DNA of 24,657 nt from JBAXPW01 sp037132015 (GCA_037132015.1 JBAXPW010000016.1:1-24657), one strand, 5' to 3'; positions 1 to 7,963 are shown, counted from the first letter of the stretch. The notes: a model not told the origin generated them from the letters alone. Made by a program: numbers and translations.

Positions 1-1
1 A

Positions 2-460
2 GAAAATACTATTCATTTATTGAAAAAGATATTGGTAAAGTTATTGATTTCAATTCAAAAAGAAGATGAAAATAGAATAAAACTAACTGAGTCTACAACA
101 AAAAAATACGATCTCCTTAATACAGAATTAGAATCAAAAATTAAATATTTGTCTACAGATATAAAAGAAACATTGAGTCGAGTAAATAAATATGATATGA
201 AGATCCTACCATTGATAGATAACTACTTATTTAGTTATATGCAACAACTAACATTTTTACCCTCCATAAGAGATGCAATAATTGAAATGAGTTCTATTGA
301 AAGGTCTAATTTTTGTTTATCAAAAAAAGAACAAGTGATTGTTGAGGTGTCTAAGCAAGTATATCCTGTTATTGAAGCATGTTTGCGGTATGTTATGATA
401 GAAGGTACTCCATACCCTACATTTTATCGGAATCACTTTTTTTATAAGAGTCTGTTATAA
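2..460 (+). CDS. Unrecognised coiled-coil protein, 3' part (start outside window)
   Basis: The reading frame is open to the left edge: codons from position 2 to 19 are all sense. The first internal start is a TTG at 20 with no ribosome binding site, so the gene most likely begins upstream of the window and only its C-terminal ~150 residues are seen. The visible part is Lys/Glu-rich. It has a heptad-like helical stretch (roughly 20 to 60 residues after the TTG) suggesting a coiled coil, followed by a mixed region ending in aromatic residues (YRNHFFYK). No catalytic motif or membrane segment is apparent and I do not recognise the family. The next gene starts 31 nt after its TAA stop, so the two may be co-transcribed. 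Coding status is supported only by length and lack of an overlapping competitor. Confidence 0.55.
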   Translation, partial: ENTIHLLKKILVKLLISIQKEDENRIKLTESTTKKYDLLNTELESKIKYLSTDIKETLSRVNKYDMKILPLIDNYLFSYMQQLTFLPSIRDAIIEMSSIERSNFCLSKKEQVIVEVSKQVYPVIEACLRYVMIEGTPYPTFYRNHFFYKSLL

Positions 461-491
461 TTAAGCAACATTAGAAATAAATATAAAAGAA

Positions 492-1073
492 ATGAAAGTG
501 TTTTTTTCTGCAACATATCAAGGAGAAGAAGAATTTGGGGATAAGTACAAGGCTATATATAAAAGCATAGGCGAATTAGGATACGATCACATCGATGATC
601 CTTATTTGCAAAAAGGATACGATAGTTATTTAGAAAAAATGAAATCTGGTAGAGACGCTCAAGTTGAAAACTATAAAAGCAAACAATCTCTAATTCATTC
701 ATCGGACATATGTGTTTTTGAAACAAGTTACCATAGTTTGGGTATTGGCTTTATGATAATGATGGCTCTTGAAGCAGGAAAACCCACAATAGTCCTTTAT
801 TATAAAGATAATGCCCCTTATTTTTTAATAGGTTCAACTGAAGAAAAGCTAATTATTTATAATTATAATGACGCCAATATAAAACAGATTCTTAAAGACT
901 CATTTGAACAAGCGAGGGAGAGGTCGGATAAGCGCTTTAATTTTTTTATCAATCCAAAACTTCTTGGATACCTTGACGAAGAAAGTCGGGAAGAAGGTGT
1001 TACTAAATCCATGTTCATTCGTGGTCTCATAATGGATCACATGAGGAAAGAAAAAGACGAAAAACCTGCCTAA
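492..1073 (+). CDS. Nucleoside 2-deoxyribosyltransferase-like protein with C-terminal ribbon-helix-helix-like segment
   Basis: This 193-residue protein begins with a Rossmann-like strand (MKVFFSATYQG). Around residues 71-95 it carries a stretch like the NDT superfamily core: SDICVFETSYHSLGIG, in which Glu77 sits where these enzymes place their catalytic or substrate-binding Glu, followed by a helix and AGKPTIVLY. Family members cleave or exchange N-glycosidic bonds of nucleosides or nucleotides. Here only the fold-level resemblance is visible and the substrate is unknown. Residues about 148-182 (RFNFFINPKLLGYLDEES, then EGVTKSMFIRGLI) read like a ribbon-helix-helix unit: a short strand, a helix, a turn ending in S-x-x-I-R, and a second helix. 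That suggests DNA binding or dimerisation. An A-rich TATAAA at 482-487 lies just before the ATG and no Shine-Dalgarno site is seen. The alternative is a TIR- or DprA-like Rossmann protein with an unrelated helical tail. Confidence 0.6.
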   Translation: MKVFFSATYQGEEEFGDKYKAIYKSIGELGYDHIDDPYLQKGYDSYLEKMKSGRDAQVENYKSKQSLIHSSDICVFETSYHSLGIGFMIMMALEAGKPTIVLYYKDNAPYFLIGSTEEKLIIYNYNDANIKQILKDSFEQARERSDKRFNFFINPKLLGYLDEESREEGVTKSMFIRGLIMDHMRKEKDEKPA

Positions 1074-1130
1074 ATACACTCCCAATAACGAATTCTACAT
1101 ATTAAGTGTGTAATACTATGGGACATCCTA

Positions 1131-1158
1131 TTGCATACTCCATAAAAAGGATTATACT
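1131..1158 (+). promoter_or_regulatory. Possible promoter in the 276-nt gap before the ThiF cluster
   Basis: TTGCAT (1131-1136), a 16-nt spacer and TATACT (1153-1158) fit a sigma-70-like promoter. The start codon proposed for the next gene is ~190 nt downstream, so the leader would be long. I see no gene, terminator or RNA signature in the rest of 1074-1349. In such AT-rich DNA the match could be chance. Confidence 0.3.
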
Positions 1159-1349
1159 AGGTAATACATTAAACATTAGGAAATTCTTCATCTGTTATAT
1201 TAAGAAAAATCCCTTCGAATAATCTAAACAATTAATTACTGTACTAATCAATTTTTAGAAATATGAAAGCGTTATATTAAAGATCATTACTTATAAGGAT
1301 AGATTTTTAATATATTTGTTAGGAATTGTAAAAATATTTATTATATAAA

Positions 1350-2510
1350 TTGAAAGTTAATTATAGTATTCTTTTTTCAATGCTTTCACAAAAAATCCAA
1401 TATAAATCGAAAAAAAATAATTACAATTTTGAAAAATGCCCAAAAGAATCTTTGGAAGATTTGCGAATTGGTACGACATTGTACAGCGTGTTTCTTGCTA
1501 AGCCAATTTTCGGAGAATGGATCGATATATATCTTAAAGACATCGTATTAAAAACAAGACATGCGTATAGACATTATTACAGTGATTCAATACCATTGAT
1601 CGATGATTACGATGATAAATCTGCAATTTATCTAGTTCGTGTTATTGAAGACTTGAATATTGATAAATCAATACAAATAAAAAGAGAAAAATGGTATAGC
1701 ATGCGATTTACATATGGAGGAGGTATTCCAAATTCTACAGAAGATATAGATTTTTACATGCACGATGATCAAGGAAAGCAAACATCAATGTATCAATATA
1801 TAAAAAATAACTTAAAAAAAATAGCTTCAAATTTAGACACAATTGATTACAAAAATATTATCAGTCTTTCAAGAATTTGTTCAACACCATCATATTTTAA
1901 GAATAGTTCTCAAAGAATAATGTATGAACAGTATATGGTTGATAAGGAGAATAAATCACATGCTGGTATAGCTTTTGGATTAATGAATAAATGGTTTGAT
2001 GCTTCAGAGGTAATGAAATCTATTTCCGTTGTAACCATTCAAACACATTATCACATGGTTGAAATAATATTATCAATAAAAAAAGAAAATAACATCTTGA
2101 GATATGGTTTTGTTTTAGCTAATGATTATTGTGAGAATAAAAATGGAAGCGTGTGTTTGGTCCGTAATTCACAAAGCGTATATATTCATAAGTATCCCGG
2201 GTACTTTTTTGATTTGGAAGACCTAAGTAAATTATTAAACAACCTTATTGAAGATGGAAAAATCTCTTTGGAAAGACTATCTTTGTATTTTGATGTTCCT
2301 GTCAAAGATGTTTTATTAAATCCTAAGCGCGAGCATTTCCGTAGATTTAGTGAATTGTTTGAAGATAACAATCATTTAATTAAAAATGAGATTGATGGGC
2401 TTGAACTAAAAAAACTAGTTAACCAATATGTTAAGGATGGGCCATTATTGTATATTATGAATGCAGATGCATGGAATAAAAGTATCCAGAGTGTTATTAG
2501 TAAGGTATGA
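1350..2510 (+). CDS. Unknown protein, possibly GNAT/autoinducer-synthase-like acyltransferase
   Basis: The predicted protein is 386 residues, soluble, with no signal peptide. The longest start is a TTG at 1350; an ATG at 1380 (residue 11) is an equally reasonable start, and neither has a Shine-Dalgarno site. Residues ~80-125 contain IDDYDDKSAIYLVR followed by KWYSMRFTYGGG. This resembles the 'D-x-Y-D ... A-x-hydrophobic ... R-hydrophobic' pattern of N-acyl amino acid synthases and acyl-homoserine-lactone synthases of the GNAT fold. A later segment (ISLSRICSTP, then HAGIAFGLMNKWF and a strand-rich part) would fit the rest of such a fold. This is a weak, pattern-level resemblance, not an established identity. 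The C-terminal ~120 residues (from about KYPGYFFDLEDLSKLL) are helical and unrecognised. It lies 30 nt before the ThiF-like gene on the same strand, so a joint role with it and the nitroreductase-like gene is plausible. Confidence 0.55.
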   Translation: MKVNYSILFSMLSQKIQYKSKKNNYNFEKCPKESLEDLRIGTTLYSVFLAKPIFGEWIDIYLKDIVLKTRHAYRHYYSDSIPLIDDYDDKSAIYLVRVIEDLNIDKSIQIKREKWYSMRFTYGGGIPNSTEDIDFYMHDDQGKQTSMYQYIKNNLKKIASNLDTIDYKNIISLSRICSTPSYFKNSSQRIMYEQYMVDKENKSHAGIAFGLMNKWFDASEVMKSISVVTIQTHYHMVEIILSIKKENNILRYGFVLANDYCENKNGSVCLVRNSQSVYIHKYPGYFFDLEDLSKLLNNLIEDGKISLERLSLYFDVPVKDVLLNPKREHFRRFSELFEDNNHLIKNEIDGLELKKLVNQYVKDGPLLYIMNADAWNKSIQSVISKV

Positions 2511-2540
2511 TGATATTTACAACTTATTTTTTTAATTGAT

Positions 2541-3833
2541 ATGATAAAAACGAACAACAGATACTCGCTACAACCTATTTTATTTGATGTTAAAACAGCA
2601 CATAAGCAGAAACAGATAGAGTACAAAAAAAATGGTGATGTAATAGTTCGATACGAAATAGATGGAAACAAAGAAGAGATTTTAGTTCCTTCAACTCATC
2701 AATTCCCAACTATTATGGCGTCTTTTCAAGATCTTGGAAAAGCATTGTCTCAGACTTCTAACTCACCCTTATTGAAAGAGAAAAAAAATTTGAGAGAAAT
2801 GTATGAGGAAGAGTTTGCGAGCTATGAAAAAATGGTAGAACAATGTTTAGAAAGTGGTCATTGGGAACCTGATTATGGTTCATATGTTTTTGACAAAGTA
2901 CAAAACGAACTATTTATGGTGTTGCCTGAATTTTGGCATCGGTTAGGATTGGTAACAAATAATTCAAAACTATTAACTGATCAAGAGAATAAAAAAAGTT
3001 GGCAAGAAATTCGGACAAAATTTGACGGAGCTGTTATTGGTGTTATTGGAGCAAGTGTAGGTGGGAATTTAGTAGAAGGGATAATGCGGGAGATTCGCCC
3101 AAAACAAATGAAAGTTGCTGATTATGATTGGGTTGAGCTAACTAATTTAAATCGGTTTGAACGAGGTAGCATCCGACATCTTATCTCAAGTAGAGCGAGT
3201 CGATTTGATCCAAAAAATCAATATGATATGGTTCGAGTAAACAAGGCAGAGTTAACAGCTTATATGCAACAAATGTTAGATCCATATTCATCGTGGTATG
3301 TATATCCAGAAGGCTTACATGCGCAAAATATTGAACGATTTTTGATTGGAGATGGTGCGTCTGAGCCTCGGTTGGATATATTAGTTGAGGAATGTGATGA
3401 TCTGCGCTTAAAGATTGAATTGAGAGAGCTAGCTCGCAAACACAATATCCCAGTTTTAATGATGAGTGATTTTGGGCACATGGTGCAAGGTCAATTTCAA
3501 AATTATAGTGATAAAAAATATACGAGTATTGGTTACAAAACCACAGATTTGGATATTACGACTTCTTTAGAGTTAGCAATGACGAGTGGAAGAAGAGAGG
3601 ATAGATTTGAATTTATTCATAAGCTATGTGGTGAAGAGTTTGAAAATGATGAGTTTGGATTATGGATAAAAGGAGATGGTGAACAACCAACCAGTAGTCT
3701 TCCTCAATCTGGTGCAACAGCAATGACATCTGGAGGAATTGGAGCAAAGATTATTGCTCTTTATCTTTTAGGATACTCAATTCCTGAAAGATTTATATAT
3801 GATCTGAAACATATTAAAGTAACGGTAGGATAA
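2541..3833 (+). CDS. ThiF/E1-like adenylyltransferase family protein
   Basis: This is a 430-residue protein. Residues 1-160 are an unrecognised N-terminal region. Residues ~163-320 form a ThiF/MoeB/E1-type nucleotide-binding fold: a glycine-rich loop GVIGASVGG (167-175), then ADYDWVELTNLNRF (193-206), which matches the family signature D-x-D-x-V-E-x-S-N-L-N-R-Q with Phe for Gln. Further on are the acidic strand ILVEECDDL and the helix plus strand KHNIPVLMMSDFG, equivalent to the conserved 'g-x-P-hydrophobic' region. E1-like enzymes adenylate a C-terminal carboxylate or another acid using ATP. The paired CxxC zinc ligands of MoeB/ThiF are absent, and no cysteine sits clearly in the usual catalytic position, so it may adenylate without forming a thioester. 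Its stop is 2 nt from the start of the nitroreductase-like gene, so the two are translationally coupled. The arrangement resembles the M. tuberculosis Rv1355c (MoeY) fusion, here split in two. Confidence 0.8.
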   Translation: MIKTNNRYSLQPILFDVKTAHKQKQIEYKKNGDVIVRYEIDGNKEEILVPSTHQFPTIMASFQDLGKALSQTSNSPLLKEKKNLREMYEEEFASYEKMVEQCLESGHWEPDYGSYVFDKVQNELFMVLPEFWHRLGLVTNNSKLLTDQENKKSWQEIRTKFDGAVIGVIGASVGGNLVEGIMREIRPKQMKVADYDWVELTNLNRFERGSIRHLISSRASRFDPKNQYDMVRVNKAELTAYMQQMLDPYSSWYVYPEGLHAQNIERFLIGDGASEPRLDILVEECDDLRLKIELRELARKHNIPVLMMSDFGHMVQGQFQNYSDKKYTSIGYKTTDLDITTSLELAMTSGRREDRFEFIHKLCGEEFENDEFGLWIKGDGEQPTSSLPQSGATAMTSGGIGAKIIALYLLGYSIPERFIYDLKHIKVTVG

Positions 3834-3835
3834 AT

Positions 3836-5041
3836 ATGTATACAAAAGAACAGATTAAACAAATAGTAAAAAAATTTATTCAGCAAGATCTCAAAAAAAA
3901 AGATATTCTTGATGAAAAAATATTCGATATGTGGAAGGTTCGCACACTAACACAACAAGAATTTATTGGGTTAATGAAAAATGATGCTCTCATGATAGAA
4001 CATCTTATATATTTTTCTTTATTTGGTCTTCTTGCTCCAACATCTCATAACACCATACCTCAGAGGTTTCAATTTATACCTGAAAAACAAATAATAGAGA
4101 TTTTGATAGATCGTCAATATATTTTGCCACACTCTGATGCTACAGGAAGACAGGCGTTAGTTAGTATTGGATGTGTTCTTCAGAATATTGAAAAAGTAGC
4201 AAATGAATATGGTTGTGAAGTTGTCATCAATTATGATAGCGTTATGTTGAAAGATCTTCAATACAATATATCGATGGAAAAAAGATATCTGAAAATTGCT
4301 ACTGCTACATTTAAATATCTGAAAAAAATGAATCCTAATTTTGAAAACTTAGAGATACTGCTTGCAAGAAAAGTAGTTCGAGCTGAATATGATGAAACTG
4401 TCGTATTAGAACAAGAAACAATAGAAATGATGCAAAAGTATGTGAGTCAAAATTATAAAAAGCTATCACTTCACGTTGTGACAAATAAGATGTTTTTAAC
4501 AGGCTTTGCAAAAATTCAAGAAATCGCAGATAGGACTGTAATTGAACTTGATTCTTTTTCAAGAGAACTAGGAAATTGGCTTCTTTCTAACGAAGATGTT
4601 GAAAACAATTTGGGAATGAGAGGAAGAGAGTTTGGATTTGATGATAGGTTTAGCAATAGAATTCATGATGGGTTGCAACGGAAGGTTCGTTTGCTTCCTG
4701 ATGAAATTGCTGGATTTGCAATAGCTGGTAAAATGGCGATAAAAAAATCATCAGCATTATGTATATTAACGATGAAAGAAACTTCTACACAATCGTATAT
4801 TGATGCAGGGATGGCTTATGAATATATATCATTAGATATGCAACAAAATGGATATTGTAATGCTATGCATGCGGGTATGACAGAAGTAACCGTCGCAGCT
4901 CGGATGTTAGGAGCATCCTTGCGTACCATAGAGAAACCAGCAGTAATATTTCGCATAGGAAAACCTCTTAAAAAACAAGATTATGATAGACCCCATTCAT
5001 CTCGACCCTCTCTTGAGGATGTCGTATTGTATTTTGACTAA
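3836..5041 (+). CDS. Nitroreductase-like protein of the Acg/Rv3131 type
   Basis: The protein has 401 residues. The ATG follows an AGGA (3827-3830) inside the end of the ThiF gene, so translation is coupled. Residues 66-78 (LAPTSHNTIPQRF) match the flavin-site motif of nitroreductases (A-P-S-x-x-N-x-Q-P-W), with the Q-P-W part altered. Residues 99-117 (HSDATGRQALVSIGCVLQN) match the 'D-x-x-x-R-x-x-x-x-S-x-G-x-x-x-x-N' signature of the Acg subfamily. The C-terminal half repeats the fold: SSALCILTMKET, YIDAGMAYEYISLDMQQNG, and a final R-P-S-L-E-D-V-V typical of the family's C-terminal Arg. Acg-type proteins have two nitroreductase-like halves, and some bind FMN without ordinary reductase activity. 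Here substrate and flavin binding are inferred only. Together with the ThiF-like partner it could oxidise or reduce a modified peptide or small molecule. Confidence 0.75.
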   Translation: MYTKEQIKQIVKKFIQQDLKKKDILDEKIFDMWKVRTLTQQEFIGLMKNDALMIEHLIYFSLFGLLAPTSHNTIPQRFQFIPEKQIIEILIDRQYILPHSDATGRQALVSIGCVLQNIEKVANEYGCEVVINYDSVMLKDLQYNISMEKRYLKIATATFKYLKKMNPNFENLEILLARKVVRAEYDETVVLEQETIEMMQKYVSQNYKKLSLHVVTNKMFLTGFAKIQEIADRTVIELDSFSRELGNWLLSNEDVENNLGMRGREFGFDDRFSNRIHDGLQRKVRLLPDEIAGFAIAGKMAIKKSSALCILTMKETSTQSYIDAGMAYEYISLDMQQNGYCNAMHAGMTEVTVAARMLGASLRTIEKPAVIFRIGKPLKKQDYDRPHSSRPSLEDVVLYFD

Positions 5042-5081
5042 GTTTAATATGCATAAAATGCGCAATTTTTACATCATGAGA

Positions 5082-5111
5082 TTGTTTTTGATTGGTAATG
5101 TGTTCTATAAT
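5082..5111 (+). promoter_or_regulatory. Promoter of the histidine kinase / response regulator operon
   Basis: TTGTTT (5082-5087), an 18-nt spacer and a perfect TATAAT (5106-5111) lie just upstream of the kinase ATG at 5123. The expected transcription start is near 5118, giving a leader of only about 5 nt. No Shine-Dalgarno site is present. Confidence 0.55.
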
Positions 5112-5122
5112 CACCTTAATGT

Positions 5123-7318
5123 ATGATTGAAATAGTCGCAAATATAATAACGTTGATACTGAACACAGTTTTAGGACTATTTGTATATTATCGTAATACA
5201 AAAAGCTGGACAAATAGGTTGTTTTTATTGTTAACAATATTTACAACCGTTTATATCGTTGTAAATTATATTTCTTTATATCCTCCTCAAACTACTCCTG
5301 AAAGTCAATTATTTTGGATACGTATAGTGATGTTTGTCTGTTCTTTTATTGGTCCTACTCTATTTATTTTAGTTGATACCTTTCCAAATGATAAAATTAA
5401 ATTAAATAACAATGTGTTATTGATTGTTTTAACTCTTTGTATTTTTTCTGCAACATTATCTCTTTTACCATATGTGTTTTCAGGAATTGAATATCCAAAT
5501 GGCACTCCTGTACCAACTCCAGGACCAGGAATACCTGTCTTTTTTATCGATTTTGTTGGATTATTTATTGCCTCGTTTATATTGTTGATTGTAAAATACC
5601 GAAGAAGTAATGGAGTTGAAAGAATACAGAGGTTTTATTTTCTTATTGGGGTGATAGCAACATTTTCAATTATGGCTCTTACAACAGTTGTTTTTGTTGT
5701 TGTTTTTAAGTTTAGTGGACTCGTTTTTATGGGGCCGATTTCAATCCTGCTTCTAATAGCTAGTTTAGCATATGCCATTGTAAAGCATCGGTTTCTTGAT
5801 ATCCGTATTATTGTAGTCAGAGCAGTTGTGTATTTTTTTGTCACAATAGTATTAGTAGCGGGATATGTTATTACAGTATTTGTGATAGGTGGTGTTTTAT
5901 TTACCAATTTATCGTTAACACAGGAAAGATATTTATCAATAGCTACATCAATTGTTTTAGCTTTTTCTTTACAACCACTTCAAGGATTATTTGAGAAAAT
6001 AACATCTAGGCTTTTATTTCATAATAGATATGAGCCAAATAAATTATTGGCAAAACTAAGTAGGATTATGGCTTCTACTATTACTCTCAATGATTTGATA
6101 GAACAAATTCTTAATGTGATGGCTCAAAAAATACAGATCTCAACTATCCATATGGTTTTAATAAAAGGACCAAATATAGAACTATTAAAGAGTGTAACAA
6201 CAGAAAAAGAATTGGAATTTGATGAGTCATGTGTCGTGAAGATTATCACAATTGCTTCACAAAATCCAGAAAAAATTTTAATCTTTCAAGAGGTTGGAGA
6301 ATCTACTGAAAAGGGTATTATGCGAGAATATAATCTGGAAATAACACTCCCTTTAATTGTAAAAGAAGAACTGATAGGAGCATTGTTTTTTGGAGTTAAG
6401 TCATCGGGAGAAATATATTCATCTACCGATATTGAGGTATTAAAAATTCTTGCTCCAGCAGTTGCAGTAGCTGTCAAAAATTCCTTATCATACGAGGAGA
6501 TAAAACGATTTAATATAACACTTGAAGAAAAGGTAAAAAAAGCAACAGAAAAGTTAGAAAATGCAAACAAACAACTCAAAGAACTTGATGCATTGAAGGA
6601 TGAGTTTATATCGATGGCATCTCATGAACTTCGTACACCAATGACAGCAATAAAATCATATGTATGGATGGCGCTAAATAAATTCCCAAACGAATTAAAT
6701 CCAAAAATGAAAGATTATCTTAGTATTGCATATGCGTCAACAGAGCGCATGTTGAGTCTTGTATCCGATCTGCTCACAGTTTCGCGAATAGAAGGTAGGC
6801 GATATGGTATCATTCCCGAACAGTTTTATCTCTACGACATATTAAAACAGGTATACAATGAATTAAGAATAAAAGCTGAGGAACGACAGATTAAATTGGA
6901 ACTTAAAGATTTTATTTCTCAACATCAAGTAATAGGAGATAAGAATAAGTTGATAGAGGTTTTTAATAATATTATTGGAAATGCTTTGAAATATACAGCT
7001 ATAGGAGGGGAAGTAAAGATCGAATTGATTGAGAGCTCAGAAAACACATCGGTAAAAGTAATAGATAATGGCATGGGGATCTCAGAAGAAGGTAAAAAGA
7101 AGTTGTTTCAAAAATTTGGTAGACTAGAGAATTCGTATGTGAAAATGAGTGAGATTCCTGGGACAGGACTTGGATTGTACATAACTAAACAAATAGTTGA
7201 GATGCATGGTGGAATTATTATTGTTGAATCTGAACTGGGAAAAGGAAGTGCTTTTATTATTCAATTGCCTTATAAACAAAAGGAAGGAGGTGTAAATATA
7301 AATGGATCCACAAGCTAA
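5123..7318 (+). CDS. Membrane sensor histidine kinase (multi-TM sensor, GAF-like, HisKA, HATPase)
   Basis: This 731-residue protein has a hydrophobic N-terminal half with about eight predicted membrane segments (residues ~1-280), like the 7TM-type histidine kinase sensor modules. A GAF-like domain follows (~310-460). A charged coiled-coil linker (LEEKVKKATEKLENANKQLK) leads to the HisKA dimerisation helix, whose phospho-accepting His501 lies in SHELRTPMTAIKSY. The C-terminal HATPase domain shows the N-box FNNIIGNALKYT (Asn620), the G1 box VIDNGMGIS and the G2 box GTGLGLYITKQIVEMHGG. All residues for autophosphorylation are present. The gene overlaps the response regulator by 17 nt, so the two are one operon and presumably partners. 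The ligand is unknown. The kinase lies 81 nt after the ThiF/nitroreductase genes on the same strand but has its own likely promoter. Confidence 0.93.
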   Translation: MIEIVANIITLILNTVLGLFVYYRNTKSWTNRLFLLLTIFTTVYIVVNYISLYPPQTTPESQLFWIRIVMFVCSFIGPTLFILVDTFPNDKIKLNNNVLLIVLTLCIFSATLSLLPYVFSGIEYPNGTPVPTPGPGIPVFFIDFVGLFIASFILLIVKYRRSNGVERIQRFYFLIGVIATFSIMALTTVVFVVVFKFSGLVFMGPISILLLIASLAYAIVKHRFLDIRIIVVRAVVYFFVTIVLVAGYVITVFVIGGVLFTNLSLTQERYLSIATSIVLAFSLQPLQGLFEKITSRLLFHNRYEPNKLLAKLSRIMASTITLNDLIEQILNVMAQKIQISTIHMVLIKGPNIELLKSVTTEKELEFDESCVVKIITIASQNPEKILIFQEVGESTEKGIMREYNLEITLPLIVKEELIGALFFGVKSSGEIYSSTDIEVLKILAPAVAVAVKNSLSYEEIKRFNITLEEKVKKATEKLENANKQLKELDALKDEFISMASHELRTPMTAIKSYVWMALNKFPNELNPKMKDYLSIAYASTERMLSLVSDLLTVSRIEGRRYGIIPEQFYLYDILKQVYNELRIKAEERQIKLELKDFISQHQVIGDKNKLIEVFNNIIGNALKYTAIGGEVKIELIESSENTSVKVIDNGMGISEEGKKKLFQKFGRLENSYVKMSEIPGTGLGLYITKQIVEMHGGIIIVESELGKGSAFIIQLPYKQKEGGVNINGSTS

Positions 7319-7688
7319 AGGAAAAAGGATTTTGGTTGTAGAAGATGAAACCCCATTGCGTGATTTATATGTGGAAATCTTAAAAGAGCAAGGATATGAG
7401 GTAGATAGCGCGTCAGAAGGAGAAACTGCTCTCAGTAAAATGAAGGCTGGTGGATATAATCTCGTATTGCTCGATTTGATAATGCCTAAAATGGATGGAC
7501 TTGAGGTTCTTGAGAAATTGAAAGCAGATCCTTCAATTATTCCTAATAAATCGATAGTAATCTTGACAAACGTTGGTCATGATGGAGCTATCGCAAAAGG
7601 TGTTGGACTTGGAGCAACTGGGTATCTTGTAAAAATGGATTACACACCAGATAAATTATTGGAAGAAATAAAAAACTATATCAAGTAA
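7302..7688 (+). CDS. Single-domain response regulator (CheY-like receiver)
   Basis: This 128-residue protein is one complete receiver domain with no output domain. The acidic pocket is Glu14-Asp15 (VVEDE), the phospho-acceptor is Asp58 in LLDLIMPKMDG, the switch Thr is Thr89 (ILTN) and the conserved Lys is Lys111 (YLVK). The start ATG is inside the kinase gene and has a strong Shine-Dalgarno sequence, AAGGAGGTG at 7284-7292, 9 nt upstream. That settles the start despite the 17-nt overlap. Without a DNA-binding domain it must act through protein contacts or pass phosphate to another partner, as CheY/Spo0F-type regulators do. Kinase and regulator end together at the hairpin at 7701. Confidence 0.95.
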   Translation: MDPQAKGKRILVVEDETPLRDLYVEILKEQGYEVDSASEGETALSKMKAGGYNLVLLDLIMPKMDGLEVLEKLKADPSIIPNKSIVILTNVGHDGAIAKGVGLGATGYLVKMDYTPDKLLEEIKNYIK

Positions 7689-7700
7689 TTGACGTAGTTT

Positions 7701-7732
7701 CCAGACTTTAGAAATAAAGTCTGGTTTCTTTT
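7701..7732 (+). terminator. Rho-independent terminator after the response regulator
   Basis: The arms CCAGACTTT (7701-7709) and AAAGTCTGG (7716-7724) pair perfectly around a 6-nt loop and are followed by TTTCTTTT. It ends the two-component operon. Confidence 0.9.
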
Positions 7733-7818
7733 GCTAAATATGCTTATACATATAAAAAACACACGAGATTTTTGCATTTAATGAAAAAATAATTTGTTTA
7801 TAGTACAATTATCTTACT

Positions 7819-7834
7819 TTCTCAATGTTGAGAA
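7819..7834. promoter_or_regulatory. 16-bp palindrome upstream of glnA, operator candidate
   Basis: TTCTCAATGTTGAGAA has perfect 7-bp arms around TG. The 2-nt centre is too small for an RNA hairpin, so a dimeric DNA-binding protein site is more likely. A -10-like TACAAT lies just upstream (7804-7809), which would put the palindrome over the start of transcription. A related 12-bp palindrome with the same CTCAA/TTGAG arms is found before the HU gene. The regulator is unknown. Confidence 0.4.
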
Positions 7835-7927
7835 TAGGATTCTTCGACAATGACGTCTACGTAATTTATAGCATAGTTGCTACTTTTATTATTTTATTTT
7901 GAATCTCCAATTTATAGAGGTTTGTTT

Positions 7928-7955
7928 TTGGAACATTCAAAATAGTGTGTAGAGA
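7928..7955 (+). promoter_or_regulatory. Possible proximal promoter of glnA
   Basis: TTGGAA (7928-7933), a 16-nt spacer and TAGAGA (7950-7955) precede the glnA ATG at 7964 by 8 nt. The -10 match is poor. If used, the message would be leaderless or nearly so. No Shine-Dalgarno site is visible. Confidence 0.3.
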
Positions 7956-7963
7956 TTACATCT

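Noticed and set aside
5046..5080. Possible terminator after the nitroreductase-like gene (GCAT/ATGC near a T5 run)
   Set aside because: Only a 4-bp stem, too weak to call. Read-through into the kinase genes cannot be excluded.
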